From Syntrophomonadaceae bacterium (GTDB taxonomy: Bacteria; Bacillota; Syntrophomonadia; Syntrophomonadales; DTU052), in NCBI GenBank assembly GCA_012729505.1, contig JAAYDA010000021.1:1-53126 (forward strand): a stretch of DNA of 53,126 nucleotides. The letters run 5' to 3'. Every line of letters starts with the position of its first letter. Position 1 is the stretch's first letter. The notes below the pieces were generated by a model. It saw nothing but the letters and a program-made list of their open reading frames with translations, was not told where the DNA came from and searched no databases. The translations under genes and the position numbers were made by a program. Below, one piece after another: positions 1 to 8,180 of this stretch.

Positions 1-351
1 CCAATTGTTGAATCTTATACACGAGACCTCATCCTCCTTTGGCGGGAGTGGACGTTCTTCGGAACATCCCTTTGAGGTCTCTTTTCTCTTCTTGACCCCT
101 TTTTACCTACTTAAACTTTACAGTACCCAGCAATTGGATCGTGTCAAGATTAAGTGGGTAAGCTCCCGCCGTTTTGCTTGTTGTTCCGGATATATTGTCC
201 ACTGGAGCAGGAACTATATGGACGGATGTTGAATCCTGCAAATTGTTCAATTTGACTAAGTTCATAGAGTCGGCAGAAGCACATTGCCTAAGAGGTTTTT
301 TTGCCGGACTGAGCATTGGATAAACTTGAATTTGCGGGAGAGGATCAGAAT
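1..351. other. gene-free leader with a nested hairpin
   Basis: I see no convincing gene here. The notable content is a nested structure at 23-81. The outer arms 23-31 (gagacctca) and 73-81 (tgaggtctc) pair perfectly over 9 bp. Inside are a small ctcc/ggag hairpin (34-48) and a hairpin at 50-69 whose plus-strand RNA has a cUUCGg tetraloop. A pyrimidine-rich run follows (82-91). It could be the terminator of a gene left of the window or a structured leader. TTGACC at 92-97 is a weak -35 candidate. Confidence 0.4.
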
Positions 352-1278
352 TTGGATAAATATATGATTATAGTAAACCCCATATCTGCTAATGGCAAGA
401 CCGGGCGGATTTGGCCGGGGATTGCCGCGGAGCTGAGCAGACAGGGATTAAATTATGACTTTCAACTGACTTCAGGCAGCAAAGATGCTACCCGGTTAGC
501 CAAAAAGGCTTTACAAGACGGTTATCGGACTGTTGTGGCAGTAGGTGGCGACGGTACTATAAATGAAGTGGTAAATGGCTTCTATGATGAAAAGGATGGC
601 AGCCTGATTAACTCCGACTCTCGCCTGGGCATTATCGCCAGCGGCACTGGCCGGGATTTCATAAAGAGTCTCGGTTATCCTGCCGGTTTCAAAGAGACCG
701 GCAAGATTCTGGTTCGGGGACAGTGCCGGCCCATAGACATTGGGCAGGTAAAGTATCAGGGGTATGGTAAAGAGGAGGAGTCCAGTTTTTTCATTAATGT
801 GGCCGGTATGGGCATGGATGGCGAGACTGTTCACAGAGTCAACCACACCAGTAAAGCCTTGGGAGGAAAGATATCATTCCTGGGGGGAACGATTATGACT
901 TTGGTTCAGTACCGCAATCGCGAGCTTACCTTGGAAATTGACGGAATGGTACGTTATCATGGGGCGGCGACTCTGGCAGTAGTTGCCAACGGCCAGTACA
1001 TTGGGGGAGGTATGCGGATAGCACCCCAGGCTAAGCTGGACAGCGGTTACTTTGACATCATAATTGCTAATGAACTGGGCAAATTAGAAATGATAGCCAA
1101 CCTGCCCCGCCTATATCGGGGAACTCATCTGGATCATCCCAAGGTATACGCCATGAAGGGCACCCATATTCGGTGTACTTCCCGGCAAAAAGTGCTTCTC
1201 AATGTGGATGGAGAGCAGCCGGGAATTCTTGATGCCGAGTTTAATATGGCCCCCCATAGATTGCAGGTTATTTGCTGA
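352..1278 (+). CDS. diacylglycerol/lipid kinase, DgkB/YegS/BmrU family
   Basis: This is a soluble ATP-dependent lipid kinase that probably phosphorylates diacylglycerol or a related lipid at the inner membrane face. The N-terminus carries the family strand-loop NPISANGKTG (about residues 9-18), then the nucleotide-binding VGGDGT (about 64-69) and ASGTGRDF (about 97-103). The length of about 308 residues is normal for the family. An upstream in-frame TTG at 316 exists, but TTG 352 has a good Shine-Dalgarno (gggagagga, 336-344) 7 bases before it and gives the expected short N-terminus, so I prefer 352. The substrate cannot be read from sequence. Confidence 0.85.
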   Translation: MDKYMIIVNPISANGKTGRIWPGIAAELSRQGLNYDFQLTSGSKDATRLAKKALQDGYRTVVAVGGDGTINEVVNGFYDEKDGSLINSDSRLGIIASGTGRDFIKSLGYPAGFKETGKILVRGQCRPIDIGQVKYQGYGKEEESSFFINVAGMGMDGETVHRVNHTSKALGGKISFLGGTIMTLVQYRNRELTLEIDGMVRYHGAATLAVVANGQYIGGGMRIAPQAKLDSGYFDIIIANELGKLEMIANLPRLYRGTHLDHPKVYAMKGTHIRCTSRQKVLLNVDGEQPGILDAEFNMAPHRLQVIC

Positions 1279-1303
1279 GAAAAGGATATTTCCTGCTACA
1301 TAT

Positions 1304-1627
1304 GTGAATAGGGAGGTAATTGGTGGATACCTTTGCAATTGCTGCACCTGCTGCTGTCTGGGGATGGCCTCACTTTTCAGAGGAGTACCGCGGATGGCCC
1401 ATTCCGGATACAAGCCTGTAGTTGAAGCCGTTTCCTGTTCCGGGTGTGGTATGTGTGCCGAGATTTGCCCATTTGGAGCCATTGCTTTGCAGGAGGACCT
1501 GCCCCAAGTCAATGGGGAAGATTGCATGGGATGCGGACTTTGTGTCAGTCATTGCCCTGCTGATTCCATATCATTGCTTCTCGCCCCCGAACGGGGAATA
1601 CCTCTGGATGTGGAGCTGTTAGCCTGA
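1304..1627 (+). CDS. short two-cluster [4Fe-4S] ferredoxin-like protein, possibly N-terminally truncated
   Basis: The C-terminal half has two ferredoxin motifs, CSGCGMCAEICPFGAI and CMGCGLCVSHCP, enough for two [4Fe-4S] clusters. Before them is an unusual cysteine cluster, CNCCTCCC (codons at 1334-1357). Inference: it is an electron carrier, or the tail of a larger iron-sulfur protein in which a CxCCxCC motif precedes a ferredoxin domain. The start is unclear. The frame is open back to 1202, inside the lipid kinase gene. GTG 1304 lies just after that gene but lacks a ribosome binding site, and ATG 1364 would lose the Cys cluster. The best Shine-Dalgarno (gggaggt, 1311-1317) points to GTG 1323 in another frame, which gives only a 32-codon peptide. 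Confidence 0.6.
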   Translation: MNREVIGGYLCNCCTCCCLGMASLFRGVPRMAHSGYKPVVEAVSCSGCGMCAEICPFGAIALQEDLPQVNGEDCMGCGLCVSHCPADSISLLLAPERGIPLDVELLA

Positions 1628-1761
1628 CGGTCTTCACAGACAAAGGGCTATAAGCTTAGAGTTTGATTGCCTTTCTATGTAACCACCAGAAAACATAGCC
1701 GGACAGAAGGAAAATAATAGAATTTAGAGAAATAATATCTATCTTTGGTAAGGAGAACAAG

Positions 1762-2373
1762 ATGTTATTGGATATTGACAAGAGATTTTTAGCGGCTGCA
1801 GTTATTGCCGTACTAATCAGCTTCGGGCTGGGTTATCAGTATGGGCTGTGGACTGAGAATAAACAGGCGGTTCAAACGAGTCTGGCTAATCCGGAGCAGG
1901 CTGCCCCGTTAGAGCAGGATCAGGATGCGAGTAAGCGGGTGTTTGTTTATGTGGTGGGAGAGGTGAGCAACCCCGGGGTAGTGGAGATGCAGGAAGGGGA
2001 TCGGGTCTTTCAGGCGATAGAACAGGCTCGGCCGACAGAACAAGCGGATCTGGCGGCCGTTAATATGGCAGCCCCGCTGGTGGATGGGGAAATGATAGTT
2101 GTCCCTAAAATTGGCGAGGTCCAGTCTGAGAGGGAGCTGGGTCAGGCTGGTATTGGGCCGGACGGAAGTGGAAAAGGGATGGTAAATATTAATAAAGCAA
2201 CGGCTGAGGAGATGGACCGGCTGCTGCCGGGTATTGGCCCGGAAATGGCCCGGCGCATCGTGGAGTATCGCGAGAAAAACCGAGGCTTCAGCTCAATTGA
2301 AGAGATTAAAGAAGTTTCTGGAATAGGAGAAAAACGGTTTGAGGACATGAAGGATCTGATCTGTATACGGTAA
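1762..2373 (+). CDS. comEA: competence protein ComEA, DNA receptor
   Basis: This is a membrane-anchored double-stranded DNA-binding protein of the natural transformation machinery that hands DNA to ComEC. Residues 9-28 form one N-terminal transmembrane helix. Residues 58-117 fit an SLBB domain (FVYVVGEVSNPGV), and 140-203 form the C-terminal helix-hairpin-helix domain with LLPGIGP and VSGIGEKR turns. The length of 203 residues is normal for Firmicutes ComEA. ATG 1762 follows aaggag by 9 bases. It lies 25 bp before comEC in the usual order, so co-transcription is likely. The comG pilus genes that transformation also needs are not in this window. Confidence 0.93.
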   Translation: MLLDIDKRFLAAAVIAVLISFGLGYQYGLWTENKQAVQTSLANPEQAAPLEQDQDASKRVFVYVVGEVSNPGVVEMQEGDRVFQAIEQARPTEQADLAAVNMAAPLVDGEMIVVPKIGEVQSERELGQAGIGPDGSGKGMVNINKATAEEMDRLLPGIGPEMARRIVEYREKNRGFSSIEEIKEVSGIGEKRFEDMKDLICIR

Positions 2374-2398
2374 GGATTATTTAACCGGTTAAGATGAT

Positions 2399-4735
2399 AT
2401 GGTTATTTCGCATAAAGAAAGTGAACAGCTTTCCTTTTCCTATATTCCGATAGTGGCCTTGCTGGGGCTTGCAGGCGGAATCGGAGTGTGTGAGTGGGGC
2501 AATCTATGGTGGCTGTTGGGAATATTGATGTTGTTGGCGGCCGTCGGCATATGGAAGGAACAGCTGTTGGTGCTGGTCCCGCTGCTTTTTCTGGTAGGCG
2601 GCTTTGCTTACTGGAATGTGGTGCATCCGGTCCATCCGGACCGGGGAGAAGGATATCTGCCGGCCACAGAGTTGATAGTGCTGGAGAGACCTCAGACCCG
2701 GGATGATCAATTGCGTTTTTTGGGTTGGCTTCCTGAAGAAAATCTGAAGGTCAGGGTCTTTCTGGGAGATGGTCTGAAGGTGAGCAAGGGCGACGTTTTG
2801 AAGGTAAGGGGATCTTTGCGGGAGCTAAAGGGAGCATCCAACCCCGGTGAATTTGATTACCGGGAATTCTGGGCTCACCGCGGGGTATTCTTTAATCTGA
2901 TCATCAAGGATGCTTCAGCAGTTGAATATAAGGGCAATCAATTAAATATCGGACAGATCTGGCTGGAAAAAGTTATTGGCAGTGGAAGCCGGGCTATCCG
3001 GGCCAATATGACCGATGAACAGGCGGTACTGCTGGAAGGAATGTTATTTGGCTTTCAGGGCGAAATCAGTGATGAACAGTTCAGCGATTTTCAAAAATCC
3101 GGGCTGGTTCATATCTTTTCGGTTTCCGGATTTCATGTGGGCTTTATTCTCCTGATCGGTATTTGGGCCGCCAACCGCCTTAGCAACCATAAGGGTTATC
3201 GCTTCATGATGGTGGCAGGTCTGCTGGTTCTCTACGGCTTTATGACGGGATGGCCTTCCCCCATGATAAGGGCGTCTCTTATGGCTGTTCTAGGGCTTAC
3301 AGCACATTATTTGGGGAGAGATGAAGACTTGATCACATCTCTGGCGGTGGCCGGGCTGGTGATCTTGCTGATAAATCCCGCCAATCTTTTTGAGATTTCC
3401 TTTCAGCTTTCCTTTACTGCTACTGTCGGCATAATTCTTTTTTATCCTCGCCTGAAAGAGATCTTTCGTCCCCGTAACAAATGGCATGAGCTGGCTTTGT
3501 TAAGTCTGGCGCCTCAGGCAGCGTCTTTGCCCATAGCCTGCTATTATTTCAACCTGGTTAGCTTAATCTCTGTGGCTGCTAATATTGTTCTGGCCTATGC
3601 AGCCGGAGGCGCAGTCATTCTGGGGTTTTTAGGAGTGGCAGCCGCTCAGTTCAGCCAGTGGCCGGCTGCTTTTTTCATGATCCCCGCCGGTTTTTTGACG
3701 GCATTGGTCCAATGGGGTGCCAAGCTATTGGGAGGGATTCCGGGCGGTTTTTTATGGGTAGCCAAGCCTGAGGTCTGGATGATAATCCTTGCTTATCTGG
3801 GGATGGCATTTTGGTGGCTGCAGCCGGGAAAAGGATTAAGGTGGCTCCTGGGAAAGAGTAAATCTGACGGGGAAGGAAATGATCATGATTTCCGGGCCAT
3901 GAAACGGGAGCAGACCTTGGGAATCTGCCTGCTCTGCCTTTTTGCCATCCTCATTGTTATCCCCGGGCATATGCGCAATCCGGGAGCATTACGAGTAGTA
4001 TTTCTGGATGTAGGCCAGGGTGATTCCATTTTTATAAAGACTCCGGGGGGATACACCATTTTGGTGGATGGGGGAGGCTCGGAGTTTACTGATGTAGGGC
4101 AAAAGGTGGTTTTGCCCTATCTGCGCCGGCAAGGCATCAGACGGCTGGATATGATTGTAGCCACTCATCCTCATACCGACCATTTAGAGGGGCTGAAAAG
4201 TGTATTGCGGGAGCTTCCGGTCGGAGTTGTGGTGGCCGGGAGAGGATGCTTTGCCAATAACGAAGAAGCGGGAGGCCGGCTATTGGTTTTGGAAGGGGCG
4301 CGTTTTTTGTCACCTGATTCTTTGACCCGAATGTGGTTATGGGCACCTTATGAGGATGAAAGCCCTGAAATTGGCAATGAAACTTCGGTCATCTGTAAAA
4401 TAGGGATGGGAGATGTTGACTTTCTCCTTACCGGGGATGCCGGAGTATTCCAGCTTGAATTGCTGCTGGAAAAACAGTATCTCAACCTGAGTTCAAATGT
4501 GCTGAAAATGCCTCATCATGGCAGCCGGTACTCCTGGTCTTCGGGATTTATTGAGGCGGTTGATCCCGGATATGGTGTAGTATGTGCCGGGGCCGGTAAT
4601 ACCTTTGGCCACCCTGATCCTCAGGTTATGGAGGGTATGCGGACAAGGGGATCGCAAGTCTTTCGCACGGATATTGACGGGGCGGTAACTTTTTTGACCC
4701 GGGGACAGAAGATGAGAATTGAATTATTTAAGTGA
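2399..4735 (+). CDS. comEC: DNA internalization channel ComEC/Rec2
   Basis: This polytopic membrane protein carries single-stranded DNA into the cytoplasm during transformation. The 778 residues hold the three usual parts: an N-terminal DUF4131-type region with hydrophobic helices, the central competence membrane domain (about 210-480), and a C-terminal metallo-beta-lactamase-like domain. The last starts near FLDVGQGDS (about 535) and has the metal-binding THPHTDH at about 587-593. It follows comEA directly. No strong Shine-Dalgarno precedes ATG 2399, so translation may be coupled to comEA. The frame is intact. Confidence 0.93.
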   Translation: MVISHKESEQLSFSYIPIVALLGLAGGIGVCEWGNLWWLLGILMLLAAVGIWKEQLLVLVPLLFLVGGFAYWNVVHPVHPDRGEGYLPATELIVLERPQTRDDQLRFLGWLPEENLKVRVFLGDGLKVSKGDVLKVRGSLRELKGASNPGEFDYREFWAHRGVFFNLIIKDASAVEYKGNQLNIGQIWLEKVIGSGSRAIRANMTDEQAVLLEGMLFGFQGEISDEQFSDFQKSGLVHIFSVSGFHVGFILLIGIWAANRLSNHKGYRFMMVAGLLVLYGFMTGWPSPMIRASLMAVLGLTAHYLGRDEDLITSLAVAGLVILLINPANLFEISFQLSFTATVGIILFYPRLKEIFRPRNKWHELALLSLAPQAASLPIACYYFNLVSLISVAANIVLAYAAGGAVILGFLGVAAAQFSQWPAAFFMIPAGFLTALVQWGAKLLGGIPGGFLWVAKPEVWMIILAYLGMAFWWLQPGKGLRWLLGKSKSDGEGNDHDFRAMKREQTLGICLLCLFAILIVIPGHMRNPGALRVVFLDVGQGDSIFIKTPGGYTILVDGGGSEFTDVGQKVVLPYLRRQGIRRLDMIVATHPHTDHLEGLKSVLRELPVGVVVAGRGCFANNEEAGGRLLVLEGARFLSPDSLTRMWLWAPYEDESPEIGNETSVICKIGMGDVDFLLTGDAGVFQLELLLEKQYLNLSSNVLKMPHHGSRYSWSSGFIEAVDPGYGVVCAGAGNTFGHPDPQVMEGMRTRGSQVFRTDIDGAVTFLTRGQKMRIELFK

Positions 4736-4741
4736 AGAGAA

Positions 4742-4815
4742 GAGAGAGGAGTGAGGGGAAAGGCGAAAGGGGAGCGGGGGAAGTGTGAGGTGAAAGGCGT
4801 TAGGCGGGAGGAGTA
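4742..4815. repeat. short degenerate heptamer repeat tract, (w)rAGGsG type
   Basis: Directly after the comEC stop lies a G/A-rich tract of degenerate 7-base units such as agaggag, aaaggcg, aaagggg and ttaggcg. It is a smaller, more decayed version of the array at 7925-8180 behind spoIIP. It is non-coding; open frames across it are composition artefacts. Confidence 0.6.
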
Positions 4816-4833
4816 GTGACACGGGGACGGCTG

Positions 4834-4870
4834 CGGAAGCACAAATCTCTTTGGTGAGATTTGGCTTCCG
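4834..4870. repeat. long hairpin, related to the one before murJ
   Basis: Arms cggaagc and gcttccg (7 bp) flank caaatctc and gagatttg (8 bp), with one bulged A and a tttggt loop. There is no T-run, so it is not a standard terminator. The left arm sequence ggaagcrcaaatctctt recurs at 8262-8278, also downstream of a heptamer tract, so the two look like copies of one element. Confidence 0.6.
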
Positions 4871-4968
4871 TCTGGCCGCGCTGGAACTCACTATGTGCCT
4901 GCCGTTTCCAATAACACAAGCCGGGTTATATGTTATAAACTAGTAGTATGCAGGTTATGAGGGAGTGA

Positions 4969-5952
4969 ATTGCTATTAAAGACATTCCGAATGTTCTGTT
5001 GCTGTGGGGGCCGGAGGATTATTTAATTGAACGGCGGGTTGCTGAACTTGTGCAGATTATGGCAGAGCAGGATCATAATGACCCTGAGGTTATCTCTCTT
5101 GATAGCACTGAACCCCAACTGCGGGAGCTTGATCAGCTTCTGTCTGAGGTGCCGCTTTTCGCTTTTCGCCGGATGATTTTGGTCAGACATCCGGTTTGGC
5201 TGGAGAAACCCAAAAAAGGAGGCCCTAAAGACTTCGAAAGAATTTTGCAGGGGCTTTCTGAGCGGGTTTTGGATCAGCTGCACTTGGTTCTCACTGTAAA
5301 TGAACTGCCTAATAATAAAAAAATATTAGAGGCAATCAAAACTGCCGGAGCAGTGGAAGAAGTTCCCGGGCTAAATCCTGGTCAACTGGGAAAGTGGGTG
5401 AACAGCGAGCTGGAGAAGAGAGGGATGAAAATTAACCGGGAGGCACTCAATGCTCTTGCCAAAAGCAACCGGGATATGTACTACCTGCTGAATGAAATTG
5501 AGCGTCTGGCCTTGTGCAATCCTGGTCAGACCATTACCGTACAGGAGTTAACCGGCGTTGAGCAGAATATTACCGACCTGAATATTTTCAAATTGACTGA
5601 TGCCCTGCTCCGCAAAAATACCAAGCAGGCTTTGAAGGCTCTAAATCTTCTGCTGGACAAAGGGGAACCGGTCACATTAATAATTCACATGATTTCCCGA
5701 GAGATACTGTTTTTGGGCAAGGTTCAAGCTTTGGTGGCCCGGGGGGATACATCTGCCGCCATAGCCAAATACCTGGGGAAACAGCCGTTTAGAGTTGATA
5801 AGATGAAAGGTTCAACTATTGCTCCACGGGAAATGGCACAGATTTTCTCTCGATTGGCCCAGGTAGATTTCGCCATTAAGAATACGTCCCAGGATAATCA
5901 GCTATTGCTGGAAACCTTGGTTATTGACATATGTGAAATGGGGCGGAGTTGA
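4969..5952 (+). CDS. holA: DNA polymerase III subunit delta (clamp loader)
   Basis: This subunit of the clamp loader opens the beta sliding clamp. The N-terminus VLLLWGPEDYLIERRV matches the HolA strand-plus-EEYLI pattern, and the length of about 327 residues is normal. It sits between comEC and rpsT, as in many Firmicutes. The start is unusual. The first standard codon in frame, TTG 4999, would cut into the conserved first strand. The frame is open only back to ATT 4969, just after an in-frame TGA at 4966, and ATT 4969 lies 3 bases after GAGGGAG (4959-4965). I infer ATT initiation with moderate confidence. Confidence 0.85.
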   Translation: MAIKDIPNVLLLWGPEDYLIERRVAELVQIMAEQDHNDPEVISLDSTEPQLRELDQLLSEVPLFAFRRMILVRHPVWLEKPKKGGPKDFERILQGLSERVLDQLHLVLTVNELPNNKKILEAIKTAGAVEEVPGLNPGQLGKWVNSELEKRGMKINREALNALAKSNRDMYYLLNEIERLALCNPGQTITVQELTGVEQNITDLNIFKLTDALLRKNTKQALKALNLLLDKGEPVTLIIHMISREILFLGKVQALVARGDTSAAIAKYLGKQPFRVDKMKGSTIAPREMAQIFSRLAQVDFAIKNTSQDNQLLLETLVIDICEMGRS

Positions 5953-5989
5953 TATAGGATTCCGGGTGAACTCTTACAGTCAAAATGAA

Positions 5990-6031
5990 ATAAAAAAATA
6001 AAGCCTGCTTATTTCTGATATGCAGGCTTTA
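5990..6031 (-). terminator. intrinsic terminator of rpsT
   Basis: Arms aaagcctgc (6000-6008) and gcaggcttt (6022-6030) form a 9-bp perfect stem. Read on the minus strand it is followed by a T-run (complement of 5992-5999). It lies between convergent holA and rpsT and may serve both. Confidence 0.85.
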
Positions 6032-6035
6032 AGTA

Positions 6036-6302
6036 CTAGAGGGCCAGGCTATTTAGCTTTTTGGTCATACGTGATTTGATACGGGCCGCTTTGTTCTTAT
6101 GAACAATGCCCCGGCTTGCATTTTTGTCGACGATAGATGAAGCTGCAATCAGTCTTGCTTCGGCTTCGGTTCTATTTTCATCGGCAATAGCCGCTTCGAA
6201 TTTCTTAATGGTAGTTTTCATATTCGATTTCTTGGACATATTGCTAAGCTTACGCTCCTGGGCTTTCCGTGTGCGTTTTATGGCCGACTTGTTCTTTGCC
6301 AA
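6036..6302 (-). CDS. rpsT: 30S ribosomal protein bS20
   Basis: This small basic primary 16S rRNA-binding protein of the 30S subunit begins AKNKSAIKRTRKAQ and is 88 residues long, both typical of bS20. The start is a TTG (6302) with a strong ggaggtgg site just upstream on the minus strand. It has its own promoter and terminator and is transcribed against its neighbours, an arrangement often seen beside holA. In other bacteria this protein can inhibit its own translation; nothing here tests that. Confidence 0.95.
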   Translation of the reverse strand: MAKNKSAIKRTRKAQERKLSNMSKKSNMKTTIKKFEAAIADENRTEAEARLIAASSIVDKNASRGIVHKNKAARIKSRMTKKLNSLAL

Positions 6303-6338
6303 CCTGCCACCTCCTTTAATACATAGGATAACAGGAAT

Positions 6339-6367
6339 AGGATATCATCAATAAAATCAAAATGCAA
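6339..6367 (-). promoter_or_regulatory. sigma-A-type promoter for rpsT
   Basis: On the minus strand: -35 TTGCAT (complement of 6362-6367), a 17-base spacer, and -10 TATCCT (complement of 6339-6344), 37 bases before the TTG start. Confidence 0.55.
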
Positions 6368-6433
6368 CGGTTTGCATAGTTTTTTGGAGATTAGGCATTA
6401 TAAAAACAGCTACCGCTTGAAGGAGGTGGAAAA

Positions 6434-6763
6434 GTGCTGGGTACAGTGGTTCGTTTTGTGGTGTCAGCTTTGGTTTTAATGCTGGTTGCATGGGTACTGC
6501 CGGGCATTGAGGTCGCAGGTTTTATGGGAGCGATAATTGCCGCCATAGTCATTGCGATTCTTGGCTACGTGATTGAGCTGGCGTTAGGTGATCGCATTTC
6601 ACCGCGGAGCCGGGGAATAGTAGGCTTTGCAGTCTCGGTTGTAGTAATATATGCGGCACAGTATGTGATTCCGGCTTACCTGTCAGTTTCGCTCCTGGGC
6701 GCAATTTTGTCAGCCTTTGTAATAGGACTGATAGATGCGTTTGTACCGACAGAGCTTAGATAA
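6434..6763 (+). CDS. small membrane protein, YvlD / phage-holin-4 family
   Basis: The 109-residue protein has three to four hydrophobic segments (about 5-25, 28-50, 62-82, 86-105) with the VSALVLMLVAWVLPGIEV start typical of the YvlD/Phage_holin_4_2 family. These proteins are membrane-embedded and poorly characterised; some Bacillus members belong to envelope-stress operons. The GTG start is preceded by gaaggaggtgg at ideal spacing. It is monocistronic, with a terminator just downstream. Despite the family name there is no phage context. Confidence 0.8.
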   Translation: MLGTVVRFVVSALVLMLVAWVLPGIEVAGFMGAIIAAIVIAILGYVIELALGDRISPRSRGIVGFAVSVVVIYAAQYVIPAYLSVSLLGAILSAFVIGLIDAFVPTELR

Positions 6764-6793
6764 CTCCCAATCATCTACAGATTGCATTACATC

Positions 6794-6822
6794 AAAGTTC
6801 CAACATTTGTTGGAACTTTTTT
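6794..6822 (+). terminator. intrinsic terminator
   Basis: Stem aagttccaac / gttggaactt with a 4-base loop, running into a T-run (6817-6822). It ends the YvlD-like transcript. Confidence 0.9.
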
Positions 6823-6885
6823 GCGGTTCTACCTTCCGAGGGAGTGGAATATTCATTCATCAAACCAGCGAGTGGAGGGGAGAAT

Positions 6886-7923
6886 ATGATGGCCGGAAAA
6901 TTTATTGCCGCAGGAAAATGGATGTTCCGAGGAGGTGTAGCCTTAGCAGTTATCTTTTTTAGTCTGGGCCTGGATCCGGCTCCCGGTCTTCGCACGCTTC
7001 AAACCTGGACAGCCTTCAGTGTTAACAGTACTCAGCTTCTTCAAGGGCTGGATGTTTCGCCCCGGGGGGCCGAATTTATGTTTAGGCAAAATGTGGCCGG
7101 ATTGGGCGTCCCTTCGATTTCTGGATTCTCATTGGAAAGTCTGTTAAGCTCGACCGGACTGGCCATTAATGAGCCTCTGGAGATGATGGAGTCACATATT
7201 CAGCCTATTAATTCTCTTCAGGCCTCTATTGCTGCCATGACAGAAGCAGAAGCCCCGGATGACAATCTTTCTGACAATTACGACGAAGAAGTGTCTGACG
7301 AACCTGCGGCAATCAATGAGAATTATCCTCCGATAGCCATTTACTGTACTCACAGTACTGAGACTTACTACCCTGATGATAATTTAACCCATGCGAAGGG
7401 TGAACGCGGCTTAATTAATGAGGTAGGGCTCAGCCTGGCAGCTAACATGAGCCGGCATCATTTTCCGGCCATCTTTGTTGATACCATACATGATTTGCCC
7501 AAATATGATCAATCCTACATAAGATCGCGTGAAACGGTGAATGAGTTGTTACAAGAGAATCCCACCTGGGGAGTGCTTATAGACGTGCACCGTGATTCCA
7601 TACCTGGCAAAAAAGACGCGGCAATAGCTGAGATTAATGGGAAAAAGGTTGCCGAAATTCTGATTTTGGTAGGCAGTGATCAGCGTAAGTCCAATCCTTA
7701 CTGGGAAGAAAACCTGAATTTCGCGGAGGAGCTGTCCCGAGAAGCTAATCGCATGTATCCAGGGCTGATAAAAGGGATAAGGATTAAGCCCGGAACTTAT
7801 AATCAGGATCTGCATGCCCCCTCCATACTTCTGGAAGTGGGCAATGAGTACAACAGTCTTGAGGAAGCTAAAAACGCCACAGATCTTTTTGCAGAAGTTT
7901 TGGCGGTAGTGTTAATGGAGTGA
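6886..7923 (+). CDS. spoIIP: stage II sporulation protein P, peptidoglycan hydrolase
   Basis: SpoIIP acts with SpoIID and SpoIIM during engulfment of the forespore, cutting peptidoglycan as amidase and endopeptidase. One N-terminal membrane anchor lies at about residues 12-30. An acidic low-complexity linker (about 120-145) precedes the catalytic domain, which begins IAIYCTHSTETYYPDD and includes GLINEVGLSLA, IDVHRDS and LLEVGNEYN. ATG 6886 follows ggaggggaga; the longer frame to 6844 lacks such a site. At about 345 residues it has normal length. It implies that the organism makes endospores. Confidence 0.92.
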   Translation: MMAGKFIAAGKWMFRGGVALAVIFFSLGLDPAPGLRTLQTWTAFSVNSTQLLQGLDVSPRGAEFMFRQNVAGLGVPSISGFSLESLLSSTGLAINEPLEMMESHIQPINSLQASIAAMTEAEAPDDNLSDNYDEEVSDEPAAINENYPPIAIYCTHSTETYYPDDNLTHAKGERGLINEVGLSLAANMSRHHFPAIFVDTIHDLPKYDQSYIRSRETVNELLQENPTWGVLIDVHRDSIPGKKDAAIAEINGKKVAEILILVGSDQRKSNPYWEENLNFAEELSREANRMYPGLIKGIRIKPGTYNQDLHAPSILLEVGNEYNSLEEAKNATDLFAEVLAVVLME

Positions 7924-7924
7924 A

Positions 7925-8180
7925 GGGTAAGGGGTAAGGGGTAAGGCGATAGGAGATAGGAGTAAGGCGAAAGGAGAGAGGAGTAAGGCGATAGGGGTAA
8001 GGGGTAAGGCGATAGGAGATAGGAGTAAGGGGTAAGGGGTAAGGCGATAGGGGTAAGGCGATAGGAGTAAGGGGTAAGGCGATAGGCGAGATAGGAGTAA
8101 GGGGTAAGGGGTAAGGGGTAAGGCGATAGGGGAAAGGCGAGAGGGGTAAGGGGTAAGGGGTAAGGCGATAGGCGAGAACG
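7925..8180. repeat. heptanucleotide repeat array, about 35 units of wrAGGsG type
   Basis: Directly after the spoIIP stop is about 255 bp built of 7-base units such as taagggg, taaggcg, ataggag and atagggg, varying in order and with a few length slips. One strand is almost all purine plus T. Frames on the minus strand translate to a Ser/Pro/Tyr/Leu pseudo-repeat and are artefacts. It resembles the short tandem heptamers known from other bacteria, such as cyanobacterial STRRs, and is not a CRISPR: it has no constant repeat or unique spacers. A shorter relative follows comEC. Confidence 0.85.

Noticed and set aside
6434-6763. Prophage holin
   Set aside because: Family name only; no phage genes nearby and the protein fits the YvlD-type chromosomal family.
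7925-8180. Possible CRISPR array
   Set aside because: Units are 7 bases and degenerate, with no constant repeat, no spacers and no cas genes.
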